Shown here piece after piece: positions 45,322 to 57,100 of a stretch of DNA of 64,000 bases. The notes under the pieces are model-generated. The model had not been told where the DNA came from, ran no database searches, and saw only the letters and a program-made list of their open reading frames with translations. The translations under genes and the position numbers were made by a program. Positions within the stretch are counted from its first letter, which is position 1; each line of letters opens with the position of its first letter. Source of the stretch: Phlebopus portentosus (Eukaryota > Basidiomycota > Agaricomycetes > Boletales > Boletinellaceae); NCBI GenBank assembly GCA_037892935.1, contig JAYXKI010000017.1, positions 248,001 to 312,000 of the forward strand, in the 5' to 3' direction.

Positions 45322-47702
45322 GAAAACGACTTGTGCTCAGTAGCGGAGACGAAGGTGAAAACGAACAAGAAATGAATGGTTGCTGTCCCCTGGCGTCGCC
45401 GAATGACGCTGTGACAGCTGGTGACATGATCACAACGCGTAAAGTGACATCGTCACGGTCTCTTCTGGGTCTCACCCAAAAATCTACGTGTACGTATCTG
45501 AATAACTACGATGTTACCCATCAAGTATTACTGCACTCACCACCAGAGTTGTCAGCTTTCGGATGCTATCAGATGATTCCGTGCCTCAGCACTTGTACTG
45601 TTGATTTTCTTTCTAAATAACCACTTCCGACATCATTATCTCCTATGATCCTAATATCCATCCACAAACGACGCATGACGCATCGCTCGTGATGATTACC
45701 GAGCTTTTGAAAGCAAGAGGACTTGTAAGGCGCACGCCGCAAACTGACCTTTTGTATTTGTATCGTGCTGTGTCGCTGTGTCTACGTACTCACCTTCCAA
45801 GTTCTTCCGCCGAGTTTACAAATTACAGAATTTCTGCGCTCTGGGACGTCCGTCTCATTCACATGCATGGTATGGTATGGTATGGTACCCCTTTCTCACC
45901 TACTGACGCTAAGTACAGATACCCTTTTGTTGGCATCTGTGGCGGTGACACGGTCATATCTGTCCGTACCAAGATCGGGAGAACAGACGCGCAATTGTCA
46001 GGCCAGTATTCAAACTCGGGACCGATGCCACATTCTATCAGCCTGGCAATCATGTACACGATGTACACGTGTCTGCTCCGTTTGCGTAGGCAATGCACAA
46101 GGGCCGATGTCTGTCAGCACCGTAAGATCAGCGTGGACGACTCCTTATCCAGATGAATGCGGATACGCGACTAGGGTCGACGCTGAACGGGCTTCACCGA
46201 ATCATCAGTCGCAAAGCCTCTACTTTCAAAACTGGTTGTGGCGACAAGCTATGCTACACGTCACTTGCTCCGTTTGTGCTCAGGCGGGTCTCGATCTGTC
46301 TGGTACCTGGCAAAGGCTAAATACTGCGTACAGTACGGAGGCTGTGGTCCGAAGGTTATTTGATTCATTTTCCGCTCCGCTGAGGCCTGTCAACTCACCA
46401 CAAACTGATATCAATGATGACCCTCAAGGCTGCATTCGCGAATTAGGTACGTGAAACGCAAGTCATTAATGTAAACGTACAATGACTCGAATTCTCACAA
46501 ACAAGTTTACAAGCATGAAATGACCTTCACACAAAGCATTCGCAAAATAATCCGAGTCATAGGCTGGATTCCTCCTGATTCCTCCCGGTCATACGATCAC
46601 GGATCAAAAGATACCTTCTACGTCAATCTCATCTGATCGGCTATAGAATTGGTCGACACTCAAACTTGGTGGTACACATTTAGGTGGTATCTCGGTTGGC
46701 TTTCACATCCGCCACCCAATTATTGGGGGCAAACAAGGACAGATCGGAGTCATGAAAGAGGCGGTTCGGAAATCAAGAGTACATCGTAAACGTAGAGCTC
46801 TTGACGCATGCTCCAGCGTGCAGCCCTTTCCTAATAACTTGGTCTCCAGGGTACCAGCCCAAAATGGAAGGCTCCTCATTCAGGATCTCCGTGACGGACC
46901 CCGGACAGCGGAAATTAGTTTCGAGACAGACAAGTCAAACTCAAACATTACTCAAACCCAACATTTCGTCGGCTTGCTGTAATTTTCTACATACGTGTCG
47001 CCGTCCATCCTATTGATCGTTCAGGCATCAAGCTTCGTTTTGACGGTGATTGTCACCGACGAAGACAAGGCAAGCAACGCCATTATAACCGCGATGATTC
47101 ATTCCTCGTAACTATGTCTTCGCAGCTCAGGTGCTTTCTACGCGCAAATTGAATAACAGCTCATTTCCTGACACTAACTAATGCGCTAGACTACGTCGGG
47201 ATTACTCTTTGAGAGACCGGCTTGTTGACTTGGGGAGAATGATGGGGTCACTGTGCACCGCCTGCATATTACTATGCACAGCACAGGATGAGTCCAACTC
47301 TATCAATCTCCCACTCTATCTTGTCTAGCAGGGCAGGTGTCCCTTGACTCAGCTTCCTCTTACTGAGCGTTGCTTGTATTTCTTGAGCGAAACGGTTTAT
47401 CAATTTGTCCGTCTCCTCTACCTGTCTGTCACGGAGCTCTTACCTCGCCACTAGTTTCTTTCCGTGTCAGAGAATGGCTGATTCACCTTGAACGTAATAC
47501 CGCCCAAGTTCTATGTCCAGTGCAATGCTACGAGGATAGGTTCATCAAACATGACTTCGTATTTCCGTTCAGACATAAAAGCAAGTGTACAAATCATCTC
47601 AAATCATCTGTGCTGCTATATCACTAAGAGAGAGGCGATCTTGTTTCAACCAGCTTGTATTCGACATTCCTGAGCCACCTGCGCGATTGCTCAAGCTTTA
47701 AG
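45322..47702. other. 2.4-kb intergenic region, no supported gene
   Basis: Several overlapping plus-strand frames (45689-46156, 45765-46454) contradict one another and show no domain or fungal intron pattern. A short repeat TGGTATGGTATGGTATGG lies at about 45868-45886. Transcripts without coding capacity cannot be excluded. Confidence 0.5.
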
Positions 47703-48566
47703 ATGAAGTCGAACGTGAGTAGCATACTTCCTCATCGTGCTTCCGTCTTATTTCCTCACCGATGTCGCAGCCTTACATTACATTGTACGACACGCCTTCT
47801 TCTCAATCGAACGGATGGGCGCCGAGCATCTGGAGGATAAGGTGTGGACACATCTGTTTTTTCCTAGAAGCTACTATGATTCTGAACTTTGACTAGGCTA
47901 ATTCTGAATTACAAGCGACTTCCATACCGAATCAAAGGGGTTGAACTACCGGACCTGGACCGAACCATGCGCTCGATCGGCGCACCTGCAACGTCAAAGC
48001 GTTCCGACGGACGTCCAGTTTATTCTCTTCCTGTCATCGTCGACCCAATTCGTTCCCCCAATGCACCTGTCGTTCTTTCCAATCCGTCGGTCATATCTGA
48101 GTATCTCGAGATACACTACCCAGCTCGTCCACTTTACCCGGACGGAAGCAAAGCATTGCAAACGATGTTTGTCCACTACCTTCATGATAATTTCTTGAGG
48201 CCACTTCTTCCGATCATGATACCTCTCAGCGCCCAACACCTTACAGAGCGCAGCCAGGCCCACTTATTCCCGCCGGGGCAGGGACCATCCAACCCCCCTC
48301 TCACAGGACCCCAGCGCGAACAAGCATGGGCCGCCGTTCGCGAGAATTTCAACTTCCTCGCCTCTGTCCTCGACAAGAATAATGGCGACGATGGCGACGG
48401 GACCGTCGTCCAAGGCCACGATATCACTTACGCAGACTTTGCCTTGTGCGCGATACTCATATGGATCGAACGTGTTTCTCCTCAAGACATATGGCCACGT
48501 GTCAGGACCTGGAATGGCGGGCGTTGGAATAGACTTATGGACAGGTGTCGGGAGTACATGGATTGA
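47703..48566 (+). CDS. Glutathione S-transferase (Ure2p/etherase-like fungal class)
   Basis: Exons 47703-47714, 47771-47841 and 47897-48566 give 250 residues. The first exon is only 12 nt (MKSN). The N-terminal thioredoxin-like domain has PYITLYDTPSSQSNGWAPSI and LILNYKRLPYRIKGVELPDL, then the glutathione-binding region SLPVIVDP and VLSNPSVISEYLEIHYP. The helical domain follows with ITYADFALCAILIWIERV, the capping-type D motif. The WAPSIWR-RLILNYKRLPY pattern is typical of basidiomycete GSTs related to bacterial LigE. Such enzymes conjugate glutathione or cleave aryl ethers; the substrate here is unknown. It is convergent with the next gene. Confidence 0.88.
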
Positions 48567-49055
48567 TGTGATCCGTTTGTTAAGTCCGTTGGGACAACTA
48601 AGGCAGTGTTACTACTTTGCCCATTCTCCTAATCAGCCGAGATCTTGCTTTCGTCCATGCATTGTGTTCCACAAATCTCAACAGTCTCGCATAAATTTAC
48701 GCGCCGCACAGACTTGTAAACTGTTTACCTTATTGATGGTTCCACATCAATAGCTAGTGTACTACAACTTGTAATAGTTTGATCGCCGATGCTTCTTATT
48801 TATTTCAAACAAAGAGTCTCTACCCGCGTTTCAAATTTATTTGATCCAATCAGCTGGTTACTTTCAATCAGATTGTGCTGGTCCGAGTTCGGTGCGTCAC
48901 GTCATGATCGTCGCGAAGTCAACTTCTCGCGTGTACAAAGAGTCTCCTCTCGAAGGTCTTCCTTTTTGATGGGCTGATTCGGTAAGTAATTACTCATGCG
49001 GAAACCTATTATTTATTCCGTGATCAGTCCAATTCCACAAGCGAATCAGATGAGA
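48567..49055. other. Convergent intergenic region, no gene seen
   Basis: Between the stops of the glutathione transferase and the MDR oxidoreductase. Short frames only. Confidence 0.5.
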
Positions 49056-50639
49056 TCAGTCGTCAGCTACTACGATGACAGCCTTTCCTTCGTTCCTGCC
49101 GGTCTGAACGTCAAGCAACGTCTGGCCAACAGCCTCAAGGCCGCGCCTCACATCCTCCCTATGCTTGAATTCCCCTCTGGCAACCTTCGGTGGAACAAAG
49201 TCCAGGAACGAAGCACCGTGCTTTGCATCTAAGTTGCCGACAATGAAGCCGTTCACTGTAAGACTCTTGTAGAGTATAAACCCAAAGTTCTGCGAAAGGC
49301 GATATCAGTGTTTGCTTTCAAATACCTGTAGGGTTCCTACCTTCACGGGCTGGGGCTGGCCATTGTAACCTGAAATCAAACCGCAAATCTTCAAGTAATT
49401 AATGCATCTCGAATGCATGCCGTCGACAGAGAAGCTTACTACAAAGTGTGCGAAATGCGCGGCAGCCTCCAGAGCACAATCAAGAGAGTCACCGCCAACG
49501 TGATCCCAGTAGCTGCAGACTTCTGTTGACTAACAAGGCAAATGGAAAAGGTAATGCTCTTACAAGTTGATCGGTCCATGTTCCTTAAGTACGTCTCTGG
49601 TGCTTGTGGTTTTATAATTGAAAGCGACGTCGGCACCGCATTCGTTGATGAACTTCACTTTCTCTTCCGATCCTGCAGAAGCAATGACTTTCAATCCGTC
49701 AAGCTTCGCTAGTTGGATCAAAAACCTTGCATGTAGCCACGGGAGTCAGTTGATACCATAGTGAGCAAACCGATCACTTACGATCCAACTGCTCCTGCTC
49801 CCGTGGTTATGAATATTGTGTCACCCTGCTCCTCGTACGTCAGTATGGATAGATTTGTGTAGATTCATGACTCGCCTTTTTTACGTAAGGCTGCATGTAT
49901 TCCTTATATCCGTGATAAGCGGTTCTGCCTAAAACGATTATATTTAGATTGTACCTACTTGAATCAGTATGCTTACTGACCTGGCATTCCGCAGACGCCG
50001 AGGTATACCGACCAAGGTAGACCCTCCGAGTTGTCAATCTTTCTGTGGCTTTCGAGGTCTTTCAGGACGGCATATTCGACGAAAGCTACGATGGAAGAAA
50101 CTAAGGCAAAATATTTTGTAGAACATAAGTAGACATGCTTACGGTGGATACCATATATGTGGTCTCCAACAGAGAACTTCGGGTTTTCTGAGCGAATGAT
50201 CTTGCTTATGCCACCTCCAAAGATTCTACCGTATACAATAATCAGACTTTAGGTGAAAGAAATCAATACGTGTACATCGTGACTCGTACGATTCACCGAT
50301 TTGGAACGGGTTCTTTGCGTTGAAAAATATCAGCGATGCACTCAAAGAACATACTCATAAAGAGGTATTCACACTGTAGTGATGTTCCTTGTTCATCATA
50401 CCACGAAGGTACGGATCAACAGACAATGCCAAGATCTTAACGAGAACGCCGCCGTTCAGTGGCTCATTTTCGAGATCAATAGCCTTTGATTTGTCAAGAA
50501 TCACGGTCTTTCCGGGCTCAGGATAACCTAAGAAACAGGAGCCGCACTCAATCAGTAGCAATTACTAGGTCAAGTAAGTTTGTAAAGAACCTGTAGGATA
50601 TTCATTGAAAAGTACTCGCGCGTTGGTAATTGGGGCCAT
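49056..50639 (-). CDS. NADPH-dependent MDR oxidoreductase (zinc-independent, PTGR/leukotriene-B4-dehydrogenase type)
   Basis: Many short exons from ATG at 50639. Visible are MAPITNARVLFNEYPTG, ILALSVDPYLRGMMNKEH, a central FGGGISKIIRSENPKFSVGD, VCGMPGRTAYHGY, GDTIFITTGAGAVG with the GxGxxG NADPH-binding turn, LDGLKVIASAGSEEKVKFI, VAFNYKTTSTRDVLKEHGPI, DHVGGDSLDCALEAA, LISGYNGQPQPVKNF, and a C-terminus ending GRNEGKAVIVVADD. No zinc-ligand cysteines are present. The family reduces enone or alkenal double bonds. A tandem of fungal paralogues is common, so the natural substrate cannot be assigned. Confidence 0.9.
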
Positions 50640-51000
50640 TGCAGAAGGATGGGTAGGTTGAGATTGAGAAGCTCGCTCGGCGAGTGGCAGCTATTAAATA
50701 AAGCAGACCGAAGCTTCTGGAGTACATGCTTGATAATAATGCTTCATAATGGCATCGAATTCGCACGTCATACCAGGTTTACTCAGCACCAAGAAAACTC
50801 TTGCACACACGAGGGTGCTGAATATTATGTGTATGGCTTATGAATGAGTTGCGGGAAAAGGTCGGATACGGATAGAGTGATGCAGTAATGATGTAATCGG
50901 TCTGCAGTTCAGTTCAACAAGGGAAGTCTTCTCTCACGGTTTTGAGTTACATTACATAAGTACAATCAATGCAAATCATCCCGTCGACTAAGACTTCATT
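50640..51000. promoter_or_regulatory. Divergent promoter region, MDR gene and Utp16-like gene
   Basis: 361 bp between the two start codons. No specific binding site is claimed. Confidence 0.5.
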
Positions 51001-52055
51001 ATGGCAGCTGTAGCCACTACCATCTCTGCGTCTGCATTGGACATCAGTGATAATGAAGACATCGCTCCCGAGGCAATCGCTCTTTCAGACTCGAAGAGAC
51101 ACGTGAAGCGGCTGAATGAAATCCAACAAGCTGCTGAAGACGATGCAAAGCGGCGGAGAAAGGAAAGGAATAGACGGAGGGACGAAAACCTGAAGAAACG
51201 TGCTCAGGAGACTCGTGGAGATGATAAGAACCGGAACGAACGTCGGCTGCAGATAGAGAAAACGAACGAAAATGAGGTCGAAGAAGACCGGAACTTAGAA
51301 GCTCGAATGCAACGTGCAATGCAAGAAGCGGATGCGGAACAGGAACAGGGTGATGAGAAAGAAAGCTGGGGAAATTTTGAAGATAAACAAGATATCGAAG
51401 TTGGCGTTGGGACTGATAGTGATTCAGATAGCTCGGTCCATCCTTCTGAAGGCAACGGACCCAGTTCTGACGAATCTATGTGCGGCATCGAGGAAGAGGG
51501 GATGGGCGGAGGCCCATCTGACGCAGGACCTTCAGATGACCCAGAGCTGGACTACTTGCCCGACCATTTGTTCTCTGAGGCTTTGTCGAAGAAAGCCGCA
51601 ACACAACCGAAGAAGAACAGTTCGCTTGATGAACAATCTCTTCAAACGAAATCCAATCAAAAACGCAAGCCAGCGAAGAAGCGCAAAACAAAAGACATCG
51701 TCTTAGGGTAAGCATCTAATAATATTTCGAAACATAGTTGCATGATCGGGAGTATAATTTATTATAGTTCGAAGACCATCCGCACAATATCTTCGAAATC
51801 TTCGAGTGTATCACTAGCTACGTATGGTACACTTCCTCCGGGAAAAATCAAACATTTCTACGAGAGCCATCTAAACCTCAGATCTAATCACGCGTCCAGT
51901 AAACGTGGCAGTTCATGGGATAGAAAAGCCGGTATGCAATGTTTGGATATGCTTGCTTGTTTTGATGCCATCTAATTATTTCTGCCGCAGCGAATATCGG
52001 GGTCCTGCGTAGTAGCAGTACATCACCAGCAGCACATTTTGTTCGCAGCAGCTGA
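51001..52055 (+). CDS. Basic/acidic nuclear protein, possibly U3 snoRNA-associated (Utp16/Bud21-like)
   Basis: Exons 51001-51707, 51768-51931 and 51991-52055 give 311 residues. A charged coiled region (residues 35-125) is rich in Arg/Glu. An acidic Ser-rich middle (DSDSDSSVHPSEG) follows, then a basic nuclear-localisation-type stretch KRKPAKKRKTKDIVLGSK and a conserved C-terminal motif TIRTISSKSSSVSLATYGTL and DRKAANIGVLRSSSTSPAAH. The order acidic middle, Lys-rich block, then IVLGSKTIR resembles the U3 snoRNA-associated family, which acts in 18S rRNA processing. I am sure of the gene but only moderately of the family. Confidence 0.6.
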
Positions 52056-52180
52056 TTTTAACGCGGAAAATTAAGCGACAGCTGCGCGTGTGGTGCTTTG
52101 CGTTGCATTTCTACAATGGTTACGAGAAACTTGGATGCAGTACGTAGGCGAAAGCCGATAGAAGAAGAGACCAACCCTGT

Positions 52181-53662
52181 TCACGATGCACCGCTTTCCG
52201 CCGCTTTCGCTCTCCTTTTTTTCTTTTTATTCTTATCCACGACGTCAATAGGAGGAACTTCCCCATTCGCCGCTGGAGCTGTCGCATCATTCTCGTCCAG
52301 ATCACCAATAGTTCGTTTCTTCCCATTACTCCGAGTTCGATATGTCTTTTCTGCACCCGTATCAGACTTCTTCGGCGTCTCTGCGGGAGTAATACCATTA
52401 TTCTCAAGAGCTTTGTCATTTGCATCCTGTGAGACGTCTCGCGCTTCGGTGTTGGTAGACAGCGAAGTAGGCGCGGGTGAGCCGCTGGCTTCAAGCGCGG
52501 TCCTAGGAGTTTGTCTGTCCGGCATTATCAAAGTTGGCTCCGACAGTATCGCCCGATACGTCTTGCGTGTTTCTAAGGGGATAATGTCCAGTTTCGTGTC
52601 GTGTCAGACATCTCCAAAAAACCATATAATTGATAACATATCAGTTGTGTGCTGTGACTTACGGGCACGAAGTAGTAAGGACTTGGGCGTTAGTGTCGCA
52701 GCATCATGCGCAAGGTTTTGTGCAATCCCGAGAAGCGTTATCCTAAAGCAAGGAGGACAACAATATATCAGAATGTTATTATTTGCAAAAGGAGGGAAAA
52801 GCTGTACGCACAGGTTTCCAATATCCCTGGGCGCACGGAGGAGCTGGTCGTTATCCACACCGCTACTAACAATCAATCCCTTCCCTTTGATAACTCTCAC
52901 AAGCTCTCTAGCCGCTGCCCACCAGTTTCGTCTTTCTTCATCTCCGCCTCCTTCTCCCGCTCCTCCCAGCAAAGCGCCGGCATAATTTATCTCAAACACT
53001 GCGCCATTCTTAATGGCGGTGCGCACAAGCGTGTGTTTCAGACGAAAGGGCAGACGTGGTTCGGTGAGAGGAATCGAAATGATATGGGTCGTTAGAGGTG
53101 AAGGTTGTGTGTGAGTTAGGCATGTGCTTGATAGGTTGGTTTGGGTTGTGGGCTTAAGAGCGAGGATGTCGTAGGATGTGAATAGCGATATGTTGCCGGT
53201 TGACTGGACCTTGATTCAACAGACACGTTTAAGCATAGAGACAGTGATTACTGACCAGACCATTCCCCTTCTCACTGTCTTCGTCCAACTCGATTGTCAA
53301 TCTTTTCAAGTACAAGATGCCCTCTCGTTTCCCCAGTTGACTCAATAATGGATCAAGCACATTGACATGGTTCCTCGGGTCAACCTTGCTAAGAACAGTC
53401 TGATTAAAAGCAACGACCGTATATCCTACTATCATCATTCACCAGTTAGCCGTTAAATTTAGGAATAAGAATGTACAGACGCACATCGAACGAGCAAGTC
53501 AATACGTGCCTCCAATCTTGCGAGTTGAACCGTACTGAATACCACTTTCGGTTGCTGAGCTTGCGTCGCAGGCTGCTTTCCTTTGTTTTTCTTAGATGCT
53601 TGTCCTTGTTTTCGAGGCAGACTCGCTGGTATTGGTACGGGTACGTTCAGGTCGAAGTACAT
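52181..53662 (-). CDS. RNase P/MRP subunit Rpp1 (Rpp30)
   Basis: Protein subunit of nuclear RNase P and RNase MRP, with a PHP-like TIM barrel, acting in tRNA and rRNA processing. The start MYFDLNVPVPIPASLPR at 53662 is typical. Exons continue with STVQLARLEARIDLLVR, LGYTVVAFNQTV, HVNVLDPLLSQLGKREGILY, LKRLTIELDEDSEKGNGL, FTSYDILALKPTT, IISIPLTEPRLPFRLKHTLV, AIKNGAVFEINYAGAL and KGKGLIVSSGVDNDQLLRAP. The intron after LLVR (GTGCGT...GATAG) restores RLGYTVVAF. The C-terminal third is a long Lys/Asp-rich tail. It is convergent with the Utp16-like gene, 125 bp apart. Both would act in rRNA maturation if the latter is correct. Confidence 0.93.
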
Positions 53663-54149
53663 CTTTCGTTGACCAAGTCGTTGTCAAGTTCAACCTAGCG
53701 TCGATCATTTTCGTCCTTACTCTTAACCAGGTCAAAAACATTACCAAACACAGCTGTAGCTTACGATATGTGATAGTACCAGACAAAACACAACACATTC
53801 GTCTTCTATTGGAATCCAGGTAAACAACCAAGAAACTAATGATCGTGAAAATAAATAACTAAATGCACTTATGTCACGTAAAATACAATCGAGATGGATC
53901 GTGGAGGATTAAATGCGAGAGTCCGCCGGCCGGGGCACGGATAGCAAGTAGATAGTATGTAGCACGAAATATCAGAGAACGGAGCATTAAGTACAAGGAT
54001 CGGAATGGAACGAGAAAGCGCGGGAAGGAAGGAGGACGAAGTAACCTTGAAGAACCCGATCCGAAGCAGAAGGCGGAGAAAGGAAAGCATGAACAGACGT
54101 CATTTAAGAACAAAGGAGAGAGAAAGGGAAGGAGAGGATTAAGCATGCA
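53663..54149. other. Intergenic region, no gene seen
   Basis: Upstream of RPP1 and downstream of the flippase gene. Short frames on both strands lack domains. Confidence 0.5.
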
Positions 54150-57100
54150 CTATAAAGCATGAGGAGATATCGAGTAAGTTGATCCAGGTCTGTTGATAGT
54201 CGACGAGTCATCGTCGTCGTCTTCATCATTCCAGCCCTCACTCGCTGTAGCGTATCGTGAATGTTCACTTGCTCGTGAAGCGGCTCTCGGATGACTTGAA
54301 TTTTCGCTCGCTCGAGAAGCAGCTCTAGGTGGACCCGAGCCGGGAATAAAACTCGCCGGGAACGCAGATGGCGGAGCTCGTGAGCGCATCTCTACCGCTT
54401 CACGAGTAGCAGGTTCGCCTCGCACGGGAACTTGGTACGGAACCTCGAGATTACTTCTAGGGGAGGGAGCGTTTCCAGACGTAGGGCTCGAAACTCCAGT
54501 GGGTCCAGGTCTATAATAAATATATTGCGATTCGGGCATCGGCGAAGGAGGAGGAATGTCCGAAGCAGAGTAATATGATGGATGTGGCGAAGCAGGAGCT
54601 CCAGGAGAAGGATGTGCCCCAGCCGGTAAGACGTTCGACTCATCAGGATCTCCCTCAATAATATACTGAACGGACCCCGTGTCCCGTTGCCAGTCCTCAG
54701 GTGAAGACCTTTCCACACCAACGGTCTGAGGGGGGTCATCTCATACTCTCCCGGACTGTGCGTACTCGCAGGCTCATATCCAGTTTCGTAGCGACTCGTT
54801 GAGGAAACGGAGCGATCATGATACCCGCGAATGGGCCTCGTTTCTATGCTTTCTCCGTTCGCCTCCAAGTTCTCCTCAGACCTCGAAGGCTTGATGCCGA
54901 GACGTCTCTTGAGGTCACCCTTCACCCACATCTCACGGACAATGTCACGATCACGTGGGAGGAAGCATGACCGAACGGCCTTGACCAGGTAGCGAGGAGC
55001 TAATCATACTATCAGACACATGAACGTACGAACAACTCCACACAACTTACCCAGAGCAACTATCACCGAAATCAGCACCGTGGCCCAGAAAGTAATCGAA
55101 CCATAGAGGATGGCAACTTCGTCTATGAAGTCCACAGACGTGAAGGCGGAATAAACAGCTATCCAAATGATCATCACCAAGGATGAACCGATGACAACAA
55201 TCCAAGTGATCACAGTCCAGCTAAGCATGAAAGTCAGCATCAATCCATATTCACGGAGCCAACATCACTTACTAATATGTATTAAGTCCGACGTAAGTGT
55301 TAGCAGCCAGGATAGCCGCAACTGCGACCGTCGTTCCGAAGTCCGCGAGGGAATCCATAGCTTTACCATTCCATGATACCGCCGGAGCCAGAGACCATGC
55401 GAAAAACGGAATAAAGTATACCACGGTAGACTGGTAAAGACCATCACCCATGTACATCCAGAACTTCGTCCGAGTGTAATCTAGTCCACGAATTCCGCGC
55501 AAATATAGTTGAGGGAACGCGAGTGCCGCTTTCGCATTGATGTCCTGGTCAAAGGCTGAAGGAGAAATCAGTAGGCTGTCATTTGGAAGTCACGAGACTC
55601 ACCTCCGAGAGATATGACAGGCAGCGAAGTGAAGACGAGATTGTAGAGCAAAATGAATGTGTACTGATACAAGTAGGTTGCATCAAAGCTGTTAGAAAAA
55701 GACAATTAGCTCATCATTGCGTCTCTGACACGGACGTGCCATACCTGTTCCAAAACAAAAACCAGAACATAGCAAAAGTCCAAACAACGTTCTGTAGACA
55801 ACTCAGGTCACTCGAATCCTAACCACTTGACAAAGTACACACCTTATAGAAGAAGTTCGCATGCATGTCCGCTATCCTCAGATACGACCATCTTCCATGG
55901 ACGATCAGGAGCTTAGTCAAGAATCTGAACTGTCCAAATGCGTAGTCCGCAGACATAGCTGCTTGAGAACCTTCGAGACCCAGCAGACCGCAACCAACAT
56001 TCGCTTCTTGGATCATGGCTACGTCATTGGCACCATCTCCAATTGACAAGGTCATAGCGCTCCGTCCATCCTTGACCTGAAAAGGGACAAGGTTTCAGCA
56101 AAGAGAACAAGACGAGCAAAAAAAACGTCAAGTAAACCTACAAGTTTCACAGTCAACGCCTTCTGCGCCGGCGAAACACGACAACAAACAACCGTCTCGC
56201 ACTGCGTCGCAAGATTCAAAAAGAATGGCTTCAAATCAGGCTCAAGCGCAAAATGCAACGTATCCCCATCGATGACAATAGCAAAGCTCGCTTGAGCACC
56301 GGGGATAAACCCACGCGACTTCGGGTTCCACTTCGGCGGACCAAGCACAGAAGCGATCTTATTTAGCCCAGCTTCTATCTTCGACCTCGCCTCATCTTTC
56401 GATGTCGCGGAGATGATCATGACGTCCATATCGGGTTTCAGAAGATTGCAGCTGTAGCCGATCTCGATAGCGGTTTGGACTTTGTCGCCAGTGAGAATCC
56501 AGAGCTTGATTCCGGCTCTGTGAAGCATCTCGATAGCATCCGGAACACCTTCCTGTAACTTGTCCTCCAAGGCCGTTGCACCAAGGATATACAAGGAATG
56601 TTCAATCTGCTCGCACGCTTCTCCGATCGCCTCCTCACGGTCCGTAGCAGACGAAGCAGCAGCATCGTAAGCCTTCACCCAATCCGCATATTCTTCCTCG
56701 CCCAAGAACCGATATGCAATGCATAGAGTTCGTAATCCGCCGTTCGCGAAATCTTCCATATCCTTCTGCGTCTTCGCTTTCAACTCCGGATCTTGGTCCG
56801 CCGCTAAACGCGCGTAGATGACCGAATCAGCGCCTTTCGTGTACAAAACGAGTCTGCCTTCTATGTTTCTCACGACGACACTCATGCGCTTTCGCGTACT
56901 GTTGAACTCGAGCATCTTGAGCAGAGTATATCGTTCGCGATTACCCATGACCTCAATCTCAAGCGATCCATTCGATTTGCTAACGAATGGGAACCCAGCA
57001 TCCCTCGCAGCAGCAACCAGCGCAGCCTCATCCGGTGACTCAGCTTTGTAGTCGACGCGATACGGCTGCATCTGTGGGTCGGGTCTATCCGGGAGCACGG

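Noticed and set aside
45689..46454. Two overlapping plus frames of 155 and 229 codons
   Set aside because: They conflict in frame, lack domains and fungal intron signals, and show no codon preference I can defend.
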